From the NCBI RefSeq assembly GCF_000169095.1, contig NZ_AAVU01000057.1:1-35130 (forward strand): 35,130 nt of DNA. Reading direction: 5' to 3'. Both the position numbers and the translations under genes were made by a program. This DNA comes from Lyngbya sp. PCC 8106 (lineage in GTDB: Bacteria; Cyanobacteriota; Cyanobacteriia; Cyanobacteriales; Microcoleaceae). Within the stretch, counting starts at the first letter, position 1; each line of letters begins with the position of its first letter. Shown here piece by piece: positions 1-8,036 of this stretch. The notes beneath the pieces are model-generated. The model saw only the letters and a program-made list of their open reading frames with translations, did no database searches and was not told the origin of the DNA.

Positions 1-77
1 TGGGTCTTCTTCGTCTGTCTTTGCTTTCTTGGGCTAAACTAAATGCTGAAGTTGCCGATTTTTTCAGGGAAGGATGA
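1..77 (+). CDS. 3' end of an unidentified gene, cut by the window edge
   Basis: Reading from base 3, 24 sense codons run without a stop and end in TGA at 75-77. That TGA shares the sequence ATGA with the ATG of the Rrf2 gene at 74, a classic stop/start overlap that implies translational coupling. The visible C-terminus ends in AEVADFFREG. Too little is present to assign a family. The other two forward frames close after a dozen or so codons, so this frame is the likeliest real one, but the call rests mainly on the ATGA junction. Confidence 0.4.
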   Translation, partial: GLLRLSLLSWAKLNAEVADFFREG

Positions 78-517
78 AGTTAACCACTCGCGGACATTAT
101 AGTGTAAAGGCATTATTGGACTTGAGCTTACAGCAGGAGTTTGGTCCGACTTCAGTAAATGCAATTGCTCACCGACAAAAACTACCCGCACCCTATCTAG
201 AAAAGCTATTGATCGAGATGCGACGAGCAGGTTTAGTTGAATCTGTTCGTGGATCACAAGGGGGCTATCAATTGTCAAGATCACCTGCTAAAATTTCGTT
301 GGGACAAATTTTAGAAGCCGTTGGAGAAAGTATTGAACCTTTACCTCGCCATCAACCGAATGCAGAACTTGCAGAAGACTGGGTAACGTTTACCTTATGG
401 AATCGATTGCATCAAAAGCTTAAAGAAGCTCTCTACAGCATTTCTCTTGAAGATCTCTATTATGATGCTCGCAGTTGGCAAGCCGCTCAAGGTGAAGAAA
501 CCAGTTTTGTTGTCTAA
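74..517 (+). CDS. Rrf2-family transcriptional regulator without Fe-S cysteines
   Basis: This 147-residue protein has the Rrf2 layout: an N-terminal winged helix starting MKLTTRGHYSVKALLDL, a recognition region near LPAPYLEKLLIEMRRAGLV (about residues 38-56), and the wing SVRGSQGGYQLSR (about 57-69), followed by the dimerisation helix. IscR/NsrR-type members carry three cysteines in the C-terminal third that bind an Fe-S cluster. This protein has no cysteine at all, so it cannot bind a cluster that way. Its ligand is unknown. The start overlaps the stop of the preceding partial gene (ATGA), and cobD follows 72 bp downstream on the same strand. The family is clear; the target genes are not. Confidence 0.9.
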   Translation: MKLTTRGHYSVKALLDLSLQQEFGPTSVNAIAHRQKLPAPYLEKLLIEMRRAGLVESVRGSQGGYQLSRSPAKISLGQILEAVGESIEPLPRHQPNAELAEDWVTFTLWNRLHQKLKEALYSISLEDLYYDARSWQAAQGEETSFVV

Positions 518-589
518 CCATTGTAGCGGGTTAACACTCAAGAATCTCAACTTTTTTCAGAACTCTCCTTTCATCCTCATCCTGAATAA

Positions 590-1597
590 ATGACTGACTC
601 AAGTTCAATTCTCACGCTGGTAATTGCGGCTTGGCTCGACTTTCTCATTGGTGATCCCTGGGGGTGGTTACATCCTGTACAGGTTATGGGATGGGCGATT
701 GAGCAATATACCCGTCTAGCTTTCGCTGGGTTTAAAACTCCTCAATCTCTCAAACTGTCTGGTATATTACTCGCAATCTTACTCATTTTTGGTAGCGGAT
801 TTACCAGTTGGTTAATTTTACAAGCTGTGCAATCGATCCCCCTTCAATTTCCTCTACATCCAATCTTGGACATTGGGGTAGAAAGTATCATGTTAGCCAG
901 TTGTTTTGCCCTTCGCAGTTTACGTCAAGCAGCCGTTGATGTTCTCCATCCTCTAAACAATGGTAACCTGATCAAAGCCCGTCAACAGTTAAGTTTATAT
1001 GTAGGTCGAGATACTCAAGATTTATCCGAGTCAGAAATTCTCCGAGCTGTCTTAGAAACGGTAGCCGAAAACTCAACCGATGGTATAATTGCTCCTCTAT
1101 TCTATGCCGGGGTTGGTATGGTAATACCGGGCATTGGTAGTGTACCGTTTGCTTTCGCCTATAAAGCTGCAAGTACCCTGGATTCAATGGTGGGTTATAA
1201 AGAAGCACCATTCACCGATATCGGATGGTTTAGTGCAAAATTAGAAGACATCCTAACTTGGTTGCCTTGTCGATTGAATACCCTTTTAATTGCTATTCTG
1301 TCGGGAAAACCCAAATCAGTTTGGACAATCTGTCAACGGGATGCAATTTATGACCCCAGCCCAAATGCAGGTTGGAGTGAATGTGCTTATGCTGCAACTT
1401 TAGGAGTGCAGTTAGGAGGTATAAATAAATATCGAGGTGTGATCAAATCTAAACCCCTGTTGGGTGACTTTATTTCCCCTATTACTCCAGCTATTGTTCA
1501 CCAAGCACTGCAACTGACTCGCCAAACTTTTCTGATAGAGTTGGGATTATTCCTTTTTGGTTATGGGGTGATCGGCTTAATTGTCAATAGACCTTAG
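590..1597 (+). CDS. cobD: Adenosylcobinamide-phosphate synthase CobD/CbiB
   Basis: The product is a 335-residue polytopic membrane protein of the CobD/CbiB family, which joins cobyric acid to the aminopropanol arm in adenosylcobalamin synthesis. The N-terminal signature GDPWGWLHPVQVMGW is present at about residues 21-35. The conserved middle region carries SLYVGRDTQDLSESEILRA, VETVAENSTDGIIAPLFY-type sequence and KAASTLDSMVGYK. The late motif RDAIYDPSPNAGWSECAYA follows. Length is typical. The ATG at 590 follows closely on a non-coding gap after the Rrf2 gene. I saw no cobalamin riboswitch in the 72 bp in front of it. Confidence 0.95.
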   Translation: MTDSSSILTLVIAAWLDFLIGDPWGWLHPVQVMGWAIEQYTRLAFAGFKTPQSLKLSGILLAILLIFGSGFTSWLILQAVQSIPLQFPLHPILDIGVESIMLASCFALRSLRQAAVDVLHPLNNGNLIKARQQLSLYVGRDTQDLSESEILRAVLETVAENSTDGIIAPLFYAGVGMVIPGIGSVPFAFAYKAASTLDSMVGYKEAPFTDIGWFSAKLEDILTWLPCRLNTLLIAILSGKPKSVWTICQRDAIYDPSPNAGWSECAYAATLGVQLGGINKYRGVIKSKPLLGDFISPITPAIVHQALQLTRQTFLIELGLFLFGYGVIGLIVNRP

Positions 1598-1727
1598 AAA
1601 AATTCCCCGATAGCGATCGCCGATCTATTGATGTGAAATCGCCACTTTGTCTCTTTCAAACGCCCCAAATCAATAGAATACAACTCCCACTCCTCAATAA
1701 CTGACCCCTGATCATACACCATTGAAC

Positions 1728-2261
1728 ATGAGTAAAATCGTTGAAATCCTCTCCCCCGAAGAAATCCGACGTACAGTTAATCGTTTAGCCTCAGAAATTA
1801 TTGAAAGGGCGGGCGATCTTTCTGATTTAGTCTTACTCGGAATTCATACACGCGGCGTACCTTTAGCCCAAAGACTGACTCAACAAATCGAAATTCTCGA
1901 ACAACTAACTATCGCTGTCGGCGCGATCGATATTACCTTTTTTCGAGACGATTTAGATAAAGTGGGGATGCGAACACCCGAAAAAACTCACATCCCTTTA
2001 GATTTAACGGGTAAATTTGTAGTATTAGTTGATGATGTCATTTATAGTGGACGGACAATTCGAGCCGCATTAAACGCCGTTAACGAGTACGGGCGTCCAG
2101 AAAGCATCACACTCGCCGTTTTAGTAGATCGTGGCCATCGTCAACTTCCCATTCATCCCAATTTTGTCGGAAAAGAACTCCCCACCGCCCGTGAAGAACA
2201 AGTAAAAGTCTATCTCGAAGAAATCGATGGACAAGATAGAGTCGAACTCATTAGCCCTTAA
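1728..2261 (+). CDS. pyrR: Bifunctional PyrR: pyr operon regulator / uracil phosphoribosyltransferase
   Basis: PyrR-family proteins are phosphoribosyltransferases that make UMP from uracil and PRPP, and in many bacteria also bind pyr mRNA. The PRPP-binding loop VLVDDVIYSGRTIRAAL is clear at about residues 105-121. The early GIHTRGVPLAQRL and the DITFFRDDL segment are also typical. I chose the ATG at 1728; a TTG two codons earlier (1722) is possible. The gene is alone on its strand with about 130 bp of non-coding DNA in front. I saw no obvious attenuator, so an RNA-binding role here is unproven. An octamer repeat array starts 8 bp after the stop codon. Confidence 0.93.
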   Translation: MSKIVEILSPEEIRRTVNRLASEIIERAGDLSDLVLLGIHTRGVPLAQRLTQQIEILEQLTIAVGAIDITFFRDDLDKVGMRTPEKTHIPLDLTGKFVVLVDDVIYSGRTIRAALNAVNEYGRPESITLAVLVDRGHRQLPIHPNFVGKELPTAREEQVKVYLEEIDGQDRVELISP

Positions 2262-2268
2262 CAGGAGG

Positions 2269-2500
2269 TGGGGAGGTTGGGAGATGGGGAGGTTGGGAGG
2301 TTGGGAGATTGGGAGATGGGGAGGTTGGGAGATGGGGAGATGGGGAGATGGGGAGATGGGGAGATGGGGAGATGGGGAGATGGGGAGATGGGGAGATGGG
2401 GAGGTTGGGAGATTGGGAGATGGGGAGGTTGGGAGGTTGGGAGATGGGGAGATGGGGAGATGGGGAGATGGGGAGATGGGGAGATGGGGAGATGGGGAAA
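2269..2500. repeat. Tandem octamer array, about 28 units
   Basis: From 2269 the sequence is built of 8-bp units of the form T(G/T)GGGAG(A/G). I count 28 full units to 2492, then a degenerate unit. The middle of the array is nearly pure TGGGGAGA, while both ends mix GGTT and GATG variants. The + strand is almost C-free. Because 8 is not a multiple of 3, every frame through the array stays open and yields spurious reading frames. The same unit recurs at 34730-34817. Confidence 0.95.
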
Positions 2501-2525
2501 AACCGATCACCGTTAACTGGTAATT

Positions 2526-2598
2526 GGTAACTGTAAAACACTGGTCACTGGTAACTGTAAAACACTGTTCACTGGTCACTGGTCACTGTAAACTGTTA
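2526..2598. repeat. 24-bp direct repeat and heptamer-like CACTGGT repeats
   Basis: Directly after the octamer array, a 24-bp unit beginning GGTAACTGTAAAACACTG occurs twice head to tail (2526-2549 and 2550-2573, differing by one base). Shorter GGTCACT copies follow, ending near 2598. Such short degenerate repeats are common between cyanobacterial genes. They lie between pyrR and fni and encode nothing I can support. Confidence 0.85.
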
Positions 2599-2673
2599 AA
2601 ATCCCGTCTCATTTGGTGCAGAACTCACAGAATGTCTCCACAAATAACCCCTCCCTCTGAAACTTCCAATTCC

Positions 2674-3714
2674 ATGAATACAAACGCCCAAACCCAAACT
2701 CGCAAAGCCGATCACTTGCGAATTTGTTTGGATGAGGATGTACAATTTCGACAACAAACGAATGGACTTGATCGCTATCGCTTTACTCATTGTTGTCTAC
2801 CCGAGTTGAACCGCGATGACATTGATCTGACGACTTCTTTTTTGGGTAAAAAACTACAAGCACCCCTACTCATTTCATCGATGACAGGAGGAACCGCCCA
2901 AGCTAAAATGATTAACCAGCGCCTTGCGATCGCCGCCCAACAGTTCAACATTGCAATGGGTGTCGGTTCTCAACGGGTAGCCGTGGAAAATCCTCAAGTT
3001 GCCGATACTTTTGCGGTGCGAAGTCTGGCGCCGGATATTTTATTATTTGCCAATTTAGGGGCTGTTCAGCTTAACTATGATTACGGTTTAGAACAATGTC
3101 AGCGAGTTGTTGATATTTTAGAAGCGGATGCTTTGATTTTACATCTCAATCCTCTCCAAGAATGTATTCAAACCGAAGGCGATACAAACTTTCGCGGACT
3201 ACTTGACAAAATCAAAACACTTTGTACAAAACTCCCCATTCCAGTCATTGCCAAAGAAGTCGGAAATGGTATCTCGGCAACGATGGCGACAAGGCTGCTA
3301 GAAGCAGGTGTAACAGCAATTGATGTAGCGGGGGCGGGGGGGACTTCTTGGGCAAAAATCGAGGGAGAACGGGCAGCAGATCCCCGTCAGAGACGTCTGG
3401 GAGAAACCTTTGCGGATTGGGGTTTACCCACTGCTGAATGTATTACTCGAATTCGCACGATTAACTCTAATCTACCGTTGATTGCTTCGGGAGGACTTCG
3501 CAACGGTTTAGAAGTCGCAAAAGCGATCGCATTGGGCGCTGATTTGGCGGGGTTAGCATGGCCGTTTTTACAAGCCGCAGCCGAGTCAGAACAGGCTGTT
3601 TATCGCTTAGTGGAGATTCTCAAGGCTGAGATTTCAACGGTGCTTTTTTGTACGGGAAATCGCACGCTAACGGAGTTGAAACAGTCGGGTGTTTTAGAAC
3701 AAATTCGGGGTTAA
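2674..3714 (+). CDS. fni: Type 2 isopentenyl-diphosphate delta-isomerase (FMN-dependent)
   Basis: This is the FMN/NADPH-dependent type 2 enzyme that interconverts IPP and DMAPP, the isoprenoid precursors needed for carotenoids, phytol and quinones. Family motifs appear in order: KADHLRICLDEDVQF at the N-terminus, SSMTGGT, MGVGSQR, LILHLNPLQE, VIAKEVGNGIS, AIDVAGAGGTSWAKIEG and ASGGLRNGLEVAKAIALGAD (phosphate/FMN binding at the barrel's C-terminal end). The reading frame is open far upstream through the repeats, so the start must be chosen. ATG at 2674 places RKADHLRI about ten residues in, as in relatives; ATG at 2632 is an alternative. The gene is alone on its strand. Confidence 0.94.
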   Translation: MNTNAQTQTRKADHLRICLDEDVQFRQQTNGLDRYRFTHCCLPELNRDDIDLTTSFLGKKLQAPLLISSMTGGTAQAKMINQRLAIAAQQFNIAMGVGSQRVAVENPQVADTFAVRSLAPDILLFANLGAVQLNYDYGLEQCQRVVDILEADALILHLNPLQECIQTEGDTNFRGLLDKIKTLCTKLPIPVIAKEVGNGISATMATRLLEAGVTAIDVAGAGGTSWAKIEGERAADPRQRRLGETFADWGLPTAECITRIRTINSNLPLIASGGLRNGLEVAKAIALGADLAGLAWPFLQAAAESEQAVYRLVEILKAEISTVLFCTGNRTLTELKQSGVLEQIRG

Positions 3715-4077
3715 GGCTGTTGGGCTTCCAGAATGCGATCGCGGCGACTTGACTCGACTGAAGATCGCTTTTTCTCTATGCAGTCACCAGGAATGGAAAC
3801 AATTGTTCGGGTTACTTTTCTTTCGGTTTTGTCATTAATATCACTTTTTTTCAGTAATTAACATTCTGGCTACTCCCGAAAAGACTGAACAAGATTTAAG
3901 ATCAAATTAAGCATCCGTTGCGATCGCAATTCGATCAAACTGCTTTGTCTGTAACACGTCAGCGATCGCTTAAGCTATGATCAACTTATCTCTATTTGTC
4001 AAGTTCTACAATTCATTGAGAACAGTCAAATCATCACCCCTTCCAAAACGCTCCAATCCTGACGGTTAAACGGACTA
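3715..4077. other. Intergenic region fni-sppA with three HIP1 sites
   Basis: This 363-bp stretch has no supportable gene. It contains three HIP1 octamers GCGATCGC, at 3735-3742, 3920-3927 and 3962-3969, an unusually dense cluster. The promoter of sppA presumably lies in its right half, but I could not pick out convincing -35/-10 boxes or a terminator for fni. Confidence 0.6.
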
Positions 4078-5901
4078 ATGAAAGACTTCCTAAAATACAC
4101 CTTTGCTAGCTTACTTGGAAACCTTCTAGGACTCGCCCTCATGGTTACGATGGGAGTCGGAGGATTAATATTTTTAGTGATGGCAGCCGCGACTCAAGAC
4201 TCTGGCCCTCAGGTGAAAGATAAATCTGTCTTAGTCTTTGATCTGTCCTTAAATATTACGGATGCTGATCCCGAATACGATACCAGCGAACTCTTTCAAA
4301 AAGCCCTTGCAGAAGATTCTTTTAATCAAATCAAACTTCGGACAATTTTAGAAGGATTGGAAGAAGCCAGTCAAGATGATCGCATTGTGGGACTTTATCT
4401 CAAAGGAACCAGTAATCCTACAAGTACAGGTTTAGCAAATTCAACAGAAGTCCGACAAGCACTTGAAAAATTTAGAGAGTCTGGTAAACCGATTATTGCT
4501 TATGATTTAGACTGGACAGAACCAGAATATTATCTAGCTTCTGTAGCAAATACGATTGTGGTTAACCCTTTGGGTTCGGTGGAAATGAACGGACTCAGTT
4601 CAGAAATTATGTTTTTGGCGGGGGCGTTTGAAAAGTTCGGAATTGGTGTACAAGTGACACGGGTTGGGAAGTATAAATCAGCCGTTGAACCGTTTTTACT
4701 AAAACAAATGAGTTCGGAAAATCGAGAACAAACTCAGAAGTTACTCGATGATATTTGGGGTAAATATATTACGACTGTTAGCCCGAGTCGTCAGTTAAAT
4801 GCGTCTCAGCTTCAACAAATTGCGGATGGACAAGGAATTTTAATGGCGCCGGAAGCGGTAAAAAGTAAATTGGTTGATAAGGTGGCTCATTTTGATGAGG
4901 TGATTGTTGATCTCAAAAAGTTGACGGGTGAACCCGAAGATGAGGATAAAATGTTCCGTCAAATCAGCATTAATTCCTATGCAAAAATGCCGGAAGTGAT
5001 CAAAGTTAATCGAGGAGATGTCAATAGTAAAAATAAAATCGGAATTATTTACGCAGAGGGAAGTATTGTTGATGGTGAAGGCGTTGGCGATCAGATTGGG
5101 GGCGATAGTCTCGCCAAAAAACTGCGAAAATTAAGGATGGATAAAGAGGTCAAAGCGGTTGTTTTACGGGTGAATAGTCCGGGTGGAAGTGCAACCGCTT
5201 CAGAAATTATTGGTCGAGAAGTTGAACTTTTACAAGCCCAAAAACCTGTGATTGTTTCTATGGGAAATTTTGCGGCTTCGGGTGGGTATTGGATTTCAAT
5301 GGCGGCGAGTCAAATCTTTGCGGAGTCAAATACGATTACGGGTTCAATTGGGGTGTTTGGAGTGTTGTTTAATGTACAGGATATCGCCAATGAGAATGGG
5401 GTAACTTGGGATGTTGTACAAACAGGTCGTTATGCAAATATCAATACGGTTTCGCGCCCCAAAACACCGGAAGAATTAGCGCGAATTCAAAAGGTTGTTG
5501 ATGCGATTTATGAACGGTTTTTAACGAAGGTGTCTGAGTCGAGAGATCTCCCGAAGTCGAAAGTAGCAGAAATTGCTCAAGGACGAGTTTGGTCAGGTAT
5601 ACAGGCTGAAAAAATTGGTTTAGTCGATCAAATTGGGGGGATACAAGCGGCGATCGCAGCAGCAGCAGAACAGGCAAAATTAGAAGATGACTGGAAACTG
5701 GAAGAATATCCAGAAGGTGAAACTTTTGAACAACAAATTTTAGAAACGTTCATCGGAGGAGAATCTACTCAAGCTTCATCAACACTCGATCCGATCACGC
5801 TGGAGTTTATGAAGTTACGAGAAGAATTAGCACAATTAAAAGCATTGAATGATCCCCGAGGAATTTACACTCGTTTACCCTTTAATTTGCAGATTGATTA
5901 A
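4078..5901 (+). CDS. sppA: Signal peptide peptidase SppA, long (67K-type) form
   Basis: SppA is a membrane-anchored serine protease that degrades cleaved signal peptides; in cyanobacteria a homologue has been linked to light acclimation and thylakoid protein turnover. This 607-residue protein has an N-terminal membrane segment (about residues 9-38) and two tandem ClpP-like domains, as in the E. coli form. The catalytic lysine is in YKSAVEPF (K200) in the first domain, and the nucleophile in FAASGGYWISMA (S401) in the second. The start ATG at 4078 gives a normal anchor. The gene is convergent with the Fur-family gene and their stop codons overlap within TTAA at 5898-5901. Confidence 0.95.
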   Translation: MKDFLKYTFASLLGNLLGLALMVTMGVGGLIFLVMAAATQDSGPQVKDKSVLVFDLSLNITDADPEYDTSELFQKALAEDSFNQIKLRTILEGLEEASQDDRIVGLYLKGTSNPTSTGLANSTEVRQALEKFRESGKPIIAYDLDWTEPEYYLASVANTIVVNPLGSVEMNGLSSEIMFLAGAFEKFGIGVQVTRVGKYKSAVEPFLLKQMSSENREQTQKLLDDIWGKYITTVSPSRQLNASQLQQIADGQGILMAPEAVKSKLVDKVAHFDEVIVDLKKLTGEPEDEDKMFRQISINSYAKMPEVIKVNRGDVNSKNKIGIIYAEGSIVDGEGVGDQIGGDSLAKKLRKLRMDKEVKAVVLRVNSPGGSATASEIIGREVELLQAQKPVIVSMGNFAASGGYWISMAASQIFAESNTITGSIGVFGVLFNVQDIANENGVTWDVVQTGRYANINTVSRPKTPEELARIQKVVDAIYERFLTKVSESRDLPKSKVAEIAQGRVWSGIQAEKIGLVDQIGGIQAAIAAAAEQAKLEDDWKLEEYPEGETFEQQILETFIGGESTQASSTLDPITLEFMKLREELAQLKALNDPRGIYTRLPFNLQID

Positions 5902-6470
5902 TTCTTATCGAGTTCGTTTTGCTGTGTTAAGGATTTTAATTGTTCGAGGTTTTCTCCATTGTGATTCTGATTTCCGTTAGCAATAGCTTGGGGACAACTC
6001 CAACTACTCGGAAGTAAAGACGGCCATCCCCGACGAATGGCTTCAATACAAACCGCATGAACTGTCAGTTGACAGTCGAGTAGATGAACCCCGGCTTTGT
6101 CAGCTTGTTTCTGACCGATTTTTAAGATGGACTCATCACTAAATTCAAAGGTGTTGTAACACTGAACACAAACCAGATGGTGATGCCGACGGCCTTGGGC
6201 TGTAAAGAGTTCATAGTGTTTGTGGCCTTCGGCGAGTTCGAGTTCCCGCAAAATGCCGATATTGGTCAGTAGGTGTAAGGTTCGATAGACTGTCGAGAGG
6301 CTAATATTTTCTCCCTGACTCTGTAAGAAGCCATGAAGTTCTTCTGCATTTAAATGTTTGCCTTGAGGAAGACTGTGAAACACTTGCAGAATTTTTTCTC
6401 GCTGGGGAGTTAAACGACAGCCTTTTTGGTTTAGCTCTGATTTGATAGAGCGATTGTTGTAAAACGCCAT
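5898..6470 (-). CDS. Fur-family metal/peroxide-responsive repressor
   Basis: The protein is a Fur-family winged-helix repressor. Visible landmarks are LTPQREKILQVF, the recognition helix region ISLSTVYRTLHLL, the ELAEGHKHYEL hinge, the metal-site cluster RRHHHLVCVQC, and LDCQLTVHAVC near the end of the dimerisation domain. Only one CxxC is present; the second, often seen in FurA, is not. The C-terminal 50 residues are a polar tail beyond the usual length. I placed the start at ATG 6470 because MAFYNNRSIKSELNQ aligns with the usual N-terminus; an ATG at 6497 adds nine residues. Overall it looks closer to Fur/FurA than to Zur, but the metal specificity cannot be read from the sequence. Confidence 0.88.
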   Translation of the reverse strand: MAFYNNRSIKSELNQKGCRLTPQREKILQVFHSLPQGKHLNAEELHGFLQSQGENISLSTVYRTLHLLTNIGILRELELAEGHKHYELFTAQGRRHHHLVCVQCYNTFEFSDESILKIGQKQADKAGVHLLDCQLTVHAVCIEAIRRGWPSLLPSSWSCPQAIANGNQNHNGENLEQLKSLTQQNELDKN

Positions 6471-6497
6471 ATTGTTAGAAGCTTGAATAGATCTCAT

Positions 6498-6855
6498 TGT
6501 CCCTGCATGATCTCTATTTTGACTATAAACTTATTGAAAGTATTTTGCAATACTATCGATAAGATAAACGGTCACAGGCAATTTTAACAATCGCTTAAAA
6601 GAACTATCAAGTCTAGGCTGTAAGTAAAATCAGTAATTTTTACTGAACTCTCCCCAATAAACTCTATAGTGAGAGAAAATTTTTAATCTAGGATTAATCA
6701 CCTAACTGCAAAAAACTATCAAACAAGTTTTCAACCTTGACCTAGACTCCTCGTTCTTTTGTCAAGGCGTATTATTACTCAGAGAGATTGTCCTCAATCA
6801 GATTAAAATCCCTATATTTTATTGCGTTCATCTATTTGGTTAATATTACTCAAAA
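6498..6855. other. AT-rich intergenic region upstream of the Fur-family gene
   Basis: This 358-bp stretch separates the Fur-family start from the 3' end of the next minus-strand gene. Apart from the dyad at 6539-6554 I see no gene or clear terminator. It is AT-rich and must carry the Fur-family promoter and the 3' region of the hypothetical gene at 6856-7743. Confidence 0.5.
6539..6554. promoter_or_regulatory. Inverted repeat upstream of the Fur-family gene, possible operator
   Basis: AGTATT-TTGC-AATACT is a perfect 6-bp inverted repeat with a 4-bp spacer, 69-84 bp upstream of the chosen start of the Fur-family gene (42-57 bp upstream of the alternative start). Fur-family repressors bind AT-rich dyads and often repress themselves. 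It does not match a Fur, Zur or PerR box exactly, so the assignment is inference. Confidence 0.35.
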
Positions 6856-7743
6856 CTAAGAATTGACTTCTTGACTTTTCTCGGTTTTAGAGGAAGTTTT
6901 TGTGCTTTTAGTCGATTTTTTCCGCTTCTTAGCAGTGGGATTTTCTCCAGGAATAACGGCTTTTTGGATACCACTACCGGGAGTTTGACGAGTTGTTTTA
7001 AAGGTCACATTCATCCCATCACTAGATTGTTCTAATACCAATAATGGAGTGGGTTTAGCCTTTTGATCCCACTGAATTTGTACAATTCTCCCTTGAATTG
7101 TGGGTTGCCAATTTTCCCGATCATCAGAAGGACTGAGGTAAGTTTCTAAACAGTCAATAATTTGATTGATTGTCGTTGAAGTTGCTTGGGTAGGGAGTTT
7201 CATTAGCCTAATTTGAATGCGAAATAAGATCCGTTTTTTACTAACATTTCCCTGTCCGGTTTCATACTCTACATCAAACGTCGAATCAACTTGGCGACCT
7301 GTTCCAGCATTACTTTTTTCTCCAACAGCAACTTGAGTTGGACGCAAAGCCAGAGCAATTTTCTGTTTAACTTTCATCTTGATTTGAACAATAATGGCAT
7401 AGTGAAAAACATCCTCTGCCATTCGCATTCTGAGATAATCTAAGTTAAACTCTCGCGAGTGAATTAGGTCAGGATTTTTCTCCATTTTAGAGATTGTTCC
7501 GACAGCCAATTTATATTTTTTCTGTAACTCTTTATTTCTAAACTGCTCCATTCTCAGTTGCTTGTCTAGATCTTGAGTTTTTAACTTAAACAAAATTGAG
7601 AAAATAATTAAAATCAGCAAGAGTATTCCCGATGCTCCCATCCAAATCACCTCGGGTGTGAGAGACTGAGATTGAGTTGCACTCGGATCAACAGGTGAAG
7701 CTTGAGCAAGTTGGGTTTCTGTATGGATAACTGGCGCAGACAT
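6856..7743 (-). CDS. Single-pass membrane protein of unknown function
   Basis: I do not recognise the family by name. The 295-residue protein has a polar N-terminus rich in Q, S and P, then one membrane segment at about residues 33-52 (IWMGASGILLLILIIFSILF). A charged, probably coiled-coil stretch follows (about 55-90, rich in K, Q, E, R). A soluble domain of mixed strand/helix composition runs from about 100 to 245, and a very lysine-rich, low-complexity tail ends the protein (KKRKKSTKSTKTSSKTEK). The tail could contact nucleic acid or acidic surfaces, but that is inference. It is divergent from dnaX across 293 bp. Confidence 0.75.
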   Translation of the reverse strand: MSAPVIHTETQLAQASPVDPSATQSQSLTPEVIWMGASGILLLILIIFSILFKLKTQDLDKQLRMEQFRNKELQKKYKLAVGTISKMEKNPDLIHSREFNLDYLRMRMAEDVFHYAIIVQIKMKVKQKIALALRPTQVAVGEKSNAGTGRQVDSTFDVEYETGQGNVSKKRILFRIQIRLMKLPTQATSTTINQIIDCLETYLSPSDDRENWQPTIQGRIVQIQWDQKAKPTPLLVLEQSSDGMNVTFKTTRQTPGSGIQKAVIPGENPTAKKRKKSTKSTKTSSKTEKSQEVNS

Positions 7744-8036
7744 AAGCTTTAATTAATAAAAAAGGCTCCAGATTTTAGTCTCAATACTATTGTAATCTGA
7801 GATTTCCGAAGATTGGATATTTCTACATCTCAAACAGACAAATCTATAATAAACTGGGTGAGTAGATGCGAAACTCCGTACATTTTCCCAAAATAAACAT
7901 CAATTGAGTTAAGGGTTGTTAACAAACAGTCTAAACAACACCTGCACCAAACCCTATCATAGATGTAGATTTTCTGATAGCGTTAGGATAGAGATATTTA
8001 GATTGAGCAAATTTTTTTGAATCAGACTGCCTGGTT

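Noticed and set aside
518..589. Cobalamin riboswitch in front of cobD
   Set aside because: The gap is only 72 bp and shows no B12-box-like sequence.
2269..2500. Tandem array considered as a CRISPR
   Set aside because: The units are 8 bp with no unique spacers and there are no cas genes.
2121..2579. Long open frames on both strands through the octamer array, encoding Gly/Trp/Met-rich or Pro/Ser-rich repeats
   Set aside because: They exist because an 8-bp repeat without stop codons is open in all frames; no start signal or family supports them.
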